From NCBI GenBank assembly GCA_030340625.1, contig JAOPHQ010002844.1, forward strand, positions 111,001-175,000: a DNA stretch of 64,000 bases, read 5' to 3'. A program made the translations under genes and the position numbers. Position 1 is the first letter of the stretch, and each line of letters begins with the position of its first letter. Below are positions 41,841 through 51,557 of this stretch, piece by piece. The stretch is from Merluccius polli. Its lineage: Eukaryota > Chordata > Actinopteri > Gadiformes > Merlucciidae. The notes beneath the pieces are model-generated. The model had not been told where the DNA came from. It saw only the letters and a program-made list of their open reading frames with translations, and searched no databases.

Positions 41841-42894
41841 TGTTCCGCTTGGGCTCGGACGCCCCACCCCTGCCGGCACGGCTGACGGGACGGTTTGGAG
41901 CCGCGCAGCTAGAGGACCCCAACCTCGCCAGCGCCTTGAGCCAGGTGGCAGTGGTGGACGGCCAACCCGTGCAAGGGGTAAGACAGTTAACCCACCCCTT
42001 CTTTGCCATTAAAAACCAGCTCCTGTATCGGGTGGTGATGGAAGCCGGAGAGCAGGTCGAGCAGCTGCTGGTGCCTCGCACTTTTGCCTCATCAGTTCTC
42101 CAGCTAGCGCACAGCCACCTACTCGGCGCTCACCTCGGCGTGGAAAAGACCCTCAAGCGGGTGGTCGCCCGCTTCTATTGGCCAGGAGTAAAGAAGGCCG
42201 TGGAGGACCACTGCCGGCAGTGTGCCGACTGCCAGATGGTAGCGCCACGACCGCACGTAAGGGCCCCACTAATTCCCCTCCCCATTATAGTGACTCCGTT
42301 CAGCCGCATCGCTATGGACTTGGTGGGACCCCTACCAAAGAGCAGCGGCGGGTTCCAGTACATCCTAGTGGTGCTGGACTATGCCACTCGGTATCCCGAA
42401 GCCATCCCCCTCCGTACCATGGCCACGAAGGGCATTGCCAGAGAACTGGTCCTGATGTTCACCCGAGTCGGCATCCCGGAGGAGATTCTGACCGATCAAG
42501 GTACCCCGTTTATGTCAAGATTGATGCGAGATATGTGTGGATTACTCCGAATCAAGCAGCTACGCACTTCGGTGTATCACCCCCAAACTGACGGACTGGT
42601 GGAGAGATTTAATCAGACACTAAAGAAAATGCTAAAAAAGGTGATGGAATTGGACGGGAGGAACTGGGATCAGCTCCTCCCCTTTTTGATGTTCTCTATC
42701 CGTGAAGTACCACAGGCCTCCACCGGTTTCTCCCCATTCGAACTGCTGTACGGGAGGAGGCCCCGGGGACTGCTGGACTTGGCCAAGGAGGCTTGGGAGC
42801 ACCAACCCTCCCCCCATCGCACGATGGTCGAGCACGTTGAGGGGCTCCGCGACCGGATGGCTACCCTCTGGCCCCTGGTGCGGGAACATATGGC
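41840..42894 (+). pseudogene. Integrase, N-terminal and catalytic domains
   Basis: A zinc-binding HHCC pattern (HSHLLGAHLG ... CRQCADC) is followed by the DDE core: D in FSRIAMDLVGPLP, D in ILTDQGTPF, E in HPQTDGLVERFNQTL. It continues through FLMFSIREVPQASTGFSPFELLYGRRPRG. The frame is cut at 42894 by a hAT insertion. Integrase would join element DNA to the chromosome. It lies upstream of RT, which is unusual for Ty3/gypsy. Confidence 0.88.
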
Positions 42895-44220
42895 CACGGA
42901 CGTAATTTACGGGGGGGACACGGGGGACATGTCCCCCGCACTTTTTCAAAAGGCTGTTTTGGTCCCCCGCACTTTTTACCGTCCAAAAACAATGTTACGC
43001 TATAGTAAACAGAGACAGGGCAAGCACTAGGACCAAGCGGAAAACTGCCGCTCAAGCTGAAGCCTCTTTCCCTTAGTTTAGACCCGCCCACAAGCTCCTC
43101 GATTGGCTCTGCCGTTTCTTGTGTGATTGGCCGTCCCCGCTGTCACTCCATCTTGTTTACACACCTGCGGTCAGGATTCCCGATGAATCTGCGGCCACTG
43201 TAAGTTGGGCGTTTGTTCTGCCTGTTCGTCTTTGACAAGGTTAAATAATGTTAAATAATGTGAACAAGTACAGACCTGTGTTAGTGTATAACACTAACAC
43301 AGGTCTGTACTTGTTCACGAAGCCCTGAGACTCTTATGCGAAGTTGCTTTGATTAGTGCTCGCCTGCTTAATTGTTCGCTAGCAGAGCCCTGGAAGACGT
43401 GTCTTAAAGAGACAGGCGTCATTTTAATAGGCTCATACAATATTAATATCTGAACTTACACCTATTATTTCAAGAATCATGAAAGGCTTTCAGCAAATAT
43501 TAAGGTGCTATTAATTACATATTAATAAGACAAATCTACCAAATAATAAGTTAAACTACACAAAATGAGACAGGCCTATAGACAATTCTAGTATTAGCTA
43601 GATCAGATTGTGATGCCAGCTGAACTAACACACCTAATGAAACATAAAAATCAAATGTTTTACCCATTCAAAATATTAAATGACTTACTAATTAATTATC
43701 AGAATTAATCAGAATATGTGCTTCAACTAGCTCTCTCTATTTTGACCATACATGTGTTTGTATCCCTGTTAATATAGCCTACACATAACACAACACTTGT
43801 ACTTGTACTTTCAGTACTTGAGTAGTAAATTTTAAAATACTTCTACTTGCAATACTTAAATACAAAACATTTTGAATACTTTAGTACTTCCACTGAAGTA
43901 TGGTTTTCAAAGAACACTTCTACTTCTACTCAAGTCACTTTTTTGATATAGTACTTCTACTTCTACTCAAGTCTTGGTCTCCAGTACTTTATACATCTCT
44001 GTGTGTATTACACCAGAACATAATAGTAGTCAGTAATTGCAGACCATGCTCCAAGGAAAATCAATGAAAGAGGGAGATCATTTTAAATCTGAAAACATGG
44101 TAAAATGCACCAGAATGCGGGAAATTGCAACTACTTCTTTCAAATTTTTCTGGGGGAGGACCCCCAGACCCCCCGTCTAAATATGTCCCCCCCACTCTCA
44201 AAACGCTGATTACACCCTTG
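42895..44220. mobile_element. Non-autonomous hAT-type element in the integrase gene
   Basis: Flanked by an 8-bp duplication CATATGGC (42887-42894 and 44221-44228). The ends CACGGACGTAATTTACG and CGCTGATTACACCCTTG are imperfect inverted repeats (11 of 17 match). The interior has no transposase, a perfect hairpin at 43260-43318, and at about 43790-44002 a sequence ending gtactttatacatctctg, resembling the end of a further hAT. Confidence 0.82.
43260..43318. repeat. Perfect inverted repeat, 28-bp arms, 3-nt loop
   Basis: Arms 43260-43287 and 43291-43318 are exact reverse complements around ATA. Confidence 0.95.
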
Positions 44221-44228
44221 CATATGGC

Positions 44229-44564
44229 CGAGGCCCAGACGGCGCAGGCGCGGGTCTACAACCGGGGGACCCAACCATGGGAATTTCAGGTGGGAGATAA
44301 AGTGTTGGTCTTGGTCCCCACTGTGGAATGCAAATTCCTGGCCCGATGGCAGGGGCTCTATGAAGTTATCGAGAGGATGGGAGAGGTGAATTACCGGGTG
44401 CGACGGCCCGGCCGACGACAAGAGACGAAGATGTACCACATCAATCTCCTGAAAAGGTGGGTGGCCCCCGAGGCTCTGCTCTCTCTCTCTCCCCCCCAGG
44501 AGCCCCAGGCGGGGGAGCCGGCAACCGTTCCAATAGGAGAACAGCTCACCCCCCCGGCAGAAGC
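44229..44564 (+). pseudogene. Integrase C-terminal domain (resumes after hAT)
   Basis: The frame resumes across the duplicated target with AEAQTAQARVYNRG, then WEFQVGDKVLVLVP, CKFLARWQGLYEVIER and MYHINLLKRW, which resembles the GPY/F-type C-terminal module of Ty3/gypsy integrases. A Pro-rich linker leads to RT in a different frame. Confidence 0.8.
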
Positions 44565-45336
44565 AGGACCTCCAGGAACTGATACAGCGGCACCGGAAGG
44601 TGTTCTCCACCGAGGCGAGCTACACCACCCTCATCGACCACCCCATCCTCACCAACCCCGGAAGGAAGGTAAAACTAAGGCCCTATCGAGTCCCTGAGGC
44701 GAGAAAAATCGCCATAAAAGAAGAGGTTAAAAAGATGTTAAAAGCAGGAATCATAGAGGAATCAAGGAGTGAGTGGTGTAGCCCCATCGTTCTGGTGCCC
44801 AAGCCAAATGGGACGGTACGGTTTTGCAATGACTTTCGACAACTTAATGCTATATCACAGTTCGATGCATACCCCATGCCCCGAGTAGACGAGCTCATCG
44901 AGCGACTGGGGAAGGCCCGATTCATCTCAACGCTGGACCTAACGAAGGGGTACTGGCAGGTGGCCCTCTCCCCAGAGGCCCGGGAGAAGACAGCCTTCGC
45001 GACCCCCGACGGCTTGTTCCAGTATGTCCGACTCCCTTTCGGATTACATGGGGCCCCAGCCACCTTCCAACGGCTGATGGACCAGGTGCTCCGTCCCCAC
45101 CAGGAGTACGCGGCGGCGTACCTGGACGACATCGTGGTCCACAGGGAGGAGTGGGGAACCCACCTGGCTCAGCTGAACGCGGTGCTTCAGGCTCTGAGGG
45201 AGGCGGGGCTCACAGCCAACCCCAAAAAGTGTCGCCTCGGCCTTCAAGACGCCAACTATCTGGGGTTCACCATTGGGCGGGGATGTGTGAAGCCCCAGGT
45301 AGGTAAGGTCGAGGCTATCCGCGAGTGGCCCCGCCC
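44565..45336 (+). pseudogene. Reverse transcriptase, interrupted at its C-terminal side
   Basis: Motifs in order are LQELIQRHRKVFS, EEVKKMLKAGIIEES, WCSPIVLVPKPNGTVRFCND, FISTLDLTKGYWQVAL, LPFGLHGAPATFQRLMDQ, catalytic YLDD at 45119-45130, and LTANPKKCRLG ... YLGFTIGRG. The frame runs to REWPRP where the antisense LINE enters at 45337. It differs in frame from the integrase segment. Confidence 0.9.
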
Positions 45337-45359
45337 ATCCATCCATCTTCTACCGCTTA

Positions 45360-45538
45360 TCCGGGGTCGGGTCGCGGGGGCAGCAGCCTAAGCAGGGAAG
45401 CCCAGACTTCCCTTTCCCCAGCTACTTCGGCCAGCTCTTCCTGGGGGATCCCGAGGCGTTCCCAGGCCAGCCGAGAGACATAGTCTCTCCAGCGTGTCCT
45501 GGGTCTTCCCCGGGGTCTCCTACCAGTGGGACGTGCCC
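45360..45538 (-). pseudogene. LINE ORF C-terminal end (separated by hAT)
   Basis: Encodes GRRPRGRPRTRWRDYVSRLAWERLGIPQEELAE and REVWASLLRLLPPRPDPG then stop, the end of the LINE protein. It lies on the far side of the hAT at 45539-47007. Confidence 0.8.
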
Positions 45539-47007
45539 CAGAGATGTTCACAAGTCATTTATTGCAAGTCCAAGTCAAGTCTCAAGTCTTTGAGCTCGAG
45601 TCCAAGTCAAGTCTCAAGTCTTTGAGGGTAAATTCAAGTCAAGTCTCAAGTCTTTTGCCACAAGTCCAAGTCAAGTCTCAAGTCTTCGATACTGCCGATT
45701 TTTGCGATTTTTTGTTTGCTTTTTTAAACACCAAACCAAAAAAATGCACATCACATGTGAGTCAGTTTTTAAGATTTATTTAGCAGCAATATCTAACTAT
45801 TTTAACTGCTACTACACTCTCTTTTCAAGACTGAAGCTGGCAAGCCTCAACTGCATACAGTATAAAAGAGGTAAAATAAAATAAATACAAATATTTTTTT
45901 CCCGCAAACTAAAACATTTCGCCCTCTGCTGGAGAAAAGCAGTTACTTTTTCCCACCTAAGCTTAGAGGAACTAAAATCGATTTTTGAACAAAAAAATCG
46001 ATTTAAAACGATTTTTTTCTCCCACCCCTACTATTTGGTGTACATTTTAAGCAAACCACTGGCGCCGGATTCTGCCGTACCCACGGCAACAGGGAGCATT
46101 TTTTTTACAACGAACAGACGGCGAAGCGGAGACGTCACTAATAGAGCGTAACAGTGACCGCCCCCTTTTTAACAGCTCCGGTGCCGGAAGTAAATTTCCC
46201 ATGCATTTATCTCGTCCACTTTTCGTATAATCCTTATAAAAAGAGTATTAAGCCTTTAACCAATAAGCCAATCGTTCGTTATGGTAGTCGTGACCATATT
46301 ATGTTTGATTCGGGCATAAAAAGAATTTGGAAAACGGAAGAAAAGCCAAAGGTACAAGACTGTGTACATTATTTGTTGACCGAGTGAGGAACTACTCATC
46401 CCGAATCAAACATAATATGGTCACGACTACCATGACGTGCGATTGGCTTGGTTAAAGGCTTAATACTCTTTTTATAAGGATTATACGAAAAGTGGACGAG
46501 ATAAATGCATGGGAAATTTACTTCCGGCACCGGAGCTGTTAAAAAGGGGGCGGTCACTGTTACGCTCTATAGGAGAAGGAGATATAATAATACAATAGGA
46601 CCGTATCTTCTCACCGGGGTAGGATTATATGAACGCGAAACTAATAACAAAAGGAACAACTGCGGGAGGATTTGGTGTTGCCATCATCAATGCATTTTTT
46701 GATGTGTGAGTGTGCGCTCATAGCGCATGCGTAACGTTGCGCATTTTGGCTGCAGGGCAGGAGACATGAAGCTCGTCATACGTTTCCCCAAAGTATATGC
46801 GCCAATAAAAGAAAATAGAAACATATGAATGAATTTAGATTTAAAAAGCAACAATAGCTTGCCAACAAGTCGTTGACGAGTCTCGAAGCTCGAGTCCGAG
46901 TCAAGTCTGAAGTCTTTTGGGTCGAGTCCAAGTCAAGTCTGAAGTCACTGTTTTTGCGACTTAAGTGCGACTCGAGTCCGAGTCTCAGACTCGAGTCCCC
47001 ATGTCTG
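45539..47007. mobile_element. hAT-type element inside the LINE
   Basis: An 8-bp duplication ACGTGCCC (45531-45538 and 47008-47015) flanks ends reading CAGAGATGTTCACAAGTC and, on the other strand, CAGACATGGGGACTCGAGTC. Subterminal repeats of AAGTCAAGTC and ACTCGAGTC occur at both ends (45563-45680, 46880-46998). It has no transposase gene and carries the fold-back element 46141-46570. Confidence 0.85.
46141..46570. mobile_element. Fold-back element with about 172-bp arms
   Basis: Arms 46141-46314 and 46400-46570 are near-perfect reverse complements starting atagagcgtaacagtgaccg; the spacer is 85 bp. Small indels separate the arms (for example near 46261 against 46450). The target duplication is ambiguous (1-2 bp), so the family is unassigned. 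Confidence 0.85.
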
Positions 47008-48880
47008 ACGTGCCCTGAACACCTCACCAGGGAGGCGTCCGGGAGGCATCCTAACTAGATGCCCGAGCCACCTCATCTGGCTCCTCTCAACGCGGAGGAG
47101 TAGCGGGTCTACTCCAAGCTCCTCCCGGATGACCGAGCTTCTCACCCTATCTCTAAGGGAGAGCCCAGCCACCCTGCGGAGGAAGCTCATTTCGGCCGCT
47201 TGTACCCGCGATCTTGTTCTTTCGGTCATTACCCAAAGCTCATGACCATAGGTGAGGGCAGGAACGTAGATTGACTGGTAAATCGAGAGCTTTGCCTTTC
47301 GGCTCAGCTCCCTCTTCACCACGACGGATCTGTGCAGAGTCCGCATTACTGCAGACGCCGCACCGATCCGCCTGTCGATCTCCCGCTCCATCCTCCCCCC
47401 ACTCGTGAACAAGACGCCGAGGTACTTGAACTCCTCCACTTGGGGCAGGATCTCATCCCCGACCCGGAGAGTGCACTCCACCCTTTTCCGGTTGAGGACC
47501 ATGGACTCGGATTTGGAGGTGCTGATTCTCATCCCAGCCGCTTCACACTCGGCTGCGAACCGGCCCAGCGAGAGTTGGAGGTCACGGTCTGATGAAGCCA
47601 ACAGGACCACATCATCCGCAAAAAGCAGAGACCCAATCCTGAGGTCACCAAACCGGACCCCCTCAACGCCCTGGCTGTGCCTAGAAATCCTGTCCATAAA
47701 AATTATGAACAGGATCGGTGACAAAGGGCAGCCCTGACGGAGTCCAACCCTCACTGGAAACAAGTCCGACTTATTACCGGCAATGCGGACCAAGCTCTGA
47801 CACCGGTCATACAGGGAACGGACAGCCCGTATTAGGGGGTCCGATACCCCGTACTCCCGGAGAACCCCCCACAGGACTCCCCGAGGGACACGGTCGAATG
47901 CCTTCTCCAAGTCCACAAAGCACATGTGGACTGGTTGGGCAAACTCCCATGCACCCTCAAGGATCCTGCAGAGGGTGTAGAGCTGGTCCACTGTTCCACG
48001 GCCTGGACGAAAACCACATTGCTCCTCCTGAATCCGAGGTTCGACTATCCGACGGACCCTCCTCTCCAGCACCCCTGAATAGACCTTACCAGGAAGGCTG
48101 AGGAGTGTGATCCCCCTATAGTTGGAACACACCCTCCGGTCCCCCTTCTTAAAAAGAGGGACCACCACCCCAGTCTGCCAATCCAGGGGCACTGCCCCCG
48201 ATGTCCACGCGATGCTGCAGAGTAGTGTCAACCAAGACAGCCCCACAACATCCAGGGCCTTAAGGAACTCCGGGCGGACCTCATCCACCCCCGGGGCCCT
48301 GCCACCGAGGAGCTTCCTGACCACCTCGGCAACCTCAGCCCCAGAGATAGGAGAGCCCACACCCGAGTCCCCAGGCCCTGCTTCCTTACCGGAAGGCGTG
48401 TCGGTGGGATTGAGGAGGTCTTCGAAGTATTCCTTCCACCGATCGTCAACGTCCCGAGTCGAGGTCAGCAGCGCACCGTCTCCACCATACACAGTGTTGA
48501 CGATGCACTGCTTCCCCCTCCTGAGATGCCGGATTGTGGTCCAGAACCTCTTCGAAGCCGTCCGGAAGTCGTTCTCCATGGCCTCACCGAACTCCTCCCA
48601 TGTCCGGGTTTTTGCCTCAGTAACCGCCACAGCTGCGCTCCGCTTGGCCTGCCGGTACCTGCCTGCTGCCTCCGGAGTCCCACAGGCCAAAAAGGTCCTA
48701 TAGGACTCCTTCTTCAGTTTGACGGCATCCCTCACCGCCGGTGTCCACCAGCGGGTTCGGGAATTGCCGCCACGGCAGGCACCGACCACCTTGCGGCCAC
48801 AGCTCTGGTCGGCCGCCTTAACAATGGAGGCGTGGAACATGGCCCACTCGGACTCAATGTCCCCCGCCTCCCCCGGTACA
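46945..48880 (-). pseudogene. LINE reverse transcriptase (most of ORF)
   Basis: The minus-strand frame contains CSNYRGITLLSLPGKVY, EEQCGFRPGRGTVDQLYTL, CFVDLEKAFDRVPRGVLW, GLRQGCPLSPILF, catalytic FADD (47611-47622), EFKYLGVLFTS and RWLGHLVRMPPGRLPGEVF. The hAT at 45539-47007 cuts it, and its last 60 or so residues continue at 45540-45360 with GRRPRGRPRTRWRDYVSRLAWE. A frameshift near 48880 separates it from the endonuclease. Confidence 0.88.
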
Positions 48881-48883
48881 TGG

Positions 48884-49959
48884 TCAAAGCTCTCTGACAG
48901 GAGACTCTGCCAGACGTTCCCAGCAGACCCTCACAATACGTTTGGGTCTGCCAGGTCTGACCGGCATCCTCCCCCACCATCGCAGCCAACTCACCACCAG
49001 GTGGTGATCAGTTGACAGCTCCGCCCCTCTCTTCGCCCGAGTGTCCAAGACATGCGGCCGCAAGTCCGATGACACGACTACGAAGTCGATCATCGATCTG
49101 CGGCCTAGGGTGTCCTGGTGCCAAGTGCACATATGGACACCCTTATGCTTGAACATGGTGTTCGTTATGGACAATCTGTGACGAGCACAGAAGTCCAATA
49201 GCTGAACACCACTCGGGTTCAGATCGGGGGGGCCGTTCCTCCCAATCACACCCCTCCAGGTCTCACTGTCGCTGCCAACGTGGGCGTTGAAGTCCCCCAG
49301 CAGAACGAGGGAATCCCCAGAGGGAGCACTTTCCAGCACCCCCTCCAAGGAGTCCAAAAAGGGTGGATACTCTGAACTGCTGTTTGGACCATAGGCAAAA
49401 CAACAGTCAGGATCCGTCCCCCCACCCGAAGGCGGAGGGAGGCTACCCTCTCGTCTACCGGGGTGAACTCCAACATACAGGCACCAAGTCGGGGGGCAAT
49501 AAGTATTGCCACCCCTGCCCGGCGCCTCTCACCAGTGGCAACTCCAGAGTGGAAGAGAGTCCAACCCCTCTCGAGAAGACTGGTTCCAGAGCCCTTGCTA
49601 TGCGTCGAGGTGAGGCCGACTATATCTAGCCGGAACTTCTCAACCTCACGCACCAGCTCAGGCTCCTTCCCCACCAGAGAGGTGACGTTCCACGTCCCTA
49701 GAGCTAGCTTCTGCAGCCGAGGATCGGACCGCCAAGGTCCCCGCCTTCGGCCGCCGCCCAGCTCGCACTGCACCCGACCCCTTTGGCCCCTCCTGCTGGT
49801 GGTGAGCCAGCGGGAAGGGGGTCCCACGTCATCCTTTCGGGCTGTGCCCGGCCGGGCCCCATGGGTACAGGCCCGGCCACCAGGCGCTCGCCCCCGTGCC
49901 CCACCCCAGGCCTGGCTCCAGGGGGGGGCCCCGGTGACCCACGTCCGGGCGAGGGACAC
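48884..49959 (-). pseudogene. LINE APE-type endonuclease (frameshifted)
   Basis: One frame holds LALGTWNVTSLVGKEPELVREVEK and RRAGVAILIAP; after a frameshift near 49350 the next holds VLLGDFNAHVGSDSETW (49275-49298 codes GDFNAHVG) and the catalytic-type STDHHLV. This is the target-nicking nuclease of the element. It is not functional as it stands. Confidence 0.82.
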
Positions 49960-50154
49960 GCAAGACCATTTATTGTATTCATCATAAGGGGTCTTCTGAG
50001 CTACCCTTTGTCTGGCCCCTCCCCCCGGACCTGTTTGCCATGGGTGACCCTACCAGGGGCATAAAGCCCCCGACAACGGAGCTCCTGGGGGTCATTGGGA
50101 CACGCAAACCCCTCCACCACGTTAAGGTAGTAGCTCAGGGAGGGGGCCCCGCCC

Positions 50155-50790
50155 CCTCAGCAAAAGACAGGTGAGAGTATTCCTGGGTTTAGCCAGCTAT
50201 TACCGCCGTTTTGTTCCCCACTTCTCCTCCATTGCAGGGCCCCTCACAGAACTCACCCGAAACCAGCAACCGGACCGGGTGAAGTGGACCCCAGAGGTTG
50301 AGAGGGCGTTCTTGGCCCTGAAAGATGCCCTATGCTCCGACCCGGTGCTGGTGACGCCGGATTTCTCACTCCCCCTTGTGGTCCAGACCGACGCATCAGA
50401 GACCGGGGTGGGTGCCGTCCTGTCACAATTAAGAGAAGGTGAGGAACACCCCATCACCTTCATTAGCCGTAAGCTATTGCCCAGGGAGAAAAATTACTCA
50501 ACGATGGAAAAAGAATGTCTGGCAATAAAATGGGCGGTGGACAAGCTGAAATATTACCTGTTAGGACGGCGATTCACCCTGGTCACCGACCACGCCCCGT
50601 TGGTGTGGATGGCCAGAAATAAAGAAAGTAACGCCCGCGTCACGCGCTGGTTCCTGGCCCTACAGCCGTATGCATATTCAGTCATTCACAGGCCAGGAGC
50701 GGCACATGGGAACGCAGACGCCTTGTCCCGGCGGGACGCCTTGAGCAGTTGGACCGCCCCTCCCACGGGGTCGGAGCTGAGGGGGGGGGT
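50155..50790 (+). pseudogene. RNase H and RT connection of the Gmr1-like element
   Basis: Continues the RT after the LINE: LSKRQVRVFLGLASYYRRFVPHFS, then RNase H with TDASETGVGAVLSQ, STMEKECLAIKWAVDKLKYYL, RFTLVTDHAPLVWM and a C-terminal HGNADALSRRD. RNase H would remove template RNA. The frame runs on into the 3' LTR without a clean stop. No integrase follows, confirming the domain order. Confidence 0.88.
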
Positions 50791-50791
50791 A
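50779..50791 (+). other. Polypurine tract
   Basis: A G-run directly before the 3' LTR, in the expected place for plus-strand priming. Confidence 0.7.

Positions 50792-51557
<766 letters not shown>

Larger units (their letters stand above)
45337..50144 (-). mobile_element. RTE-like LINE, about 3.3 kb, inserted antisense between RT and RNase H
   Basis: Flanked by the 10-bp duplication GGCCCCGCCC (45327-45336 and 50145-50154). The 3' end on the minus strand is a GGATGG-type tail (atccatccatc at 45337). It carries APE-type endonuclease and RT on the minus strand, frameshifted, and is interrupted by a hAT at 45539-47007. Length without the hAT (about 3.3 kb) fits an RTE-like full-length element, but the clade was not proven. 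Confidence 0.88.

Noticed and set aside
43260..43318. Hairpin considered as a rho-independent terminator
   Set aside because: Eukaryotic context and no following T-tract; treated as an inverted repeat of unknown origin.
46154..46387. 77-codon ORF in the fold-back element
   Set aside because: It runs through one arm and the spacer and has no recognised similarity; likely chance.
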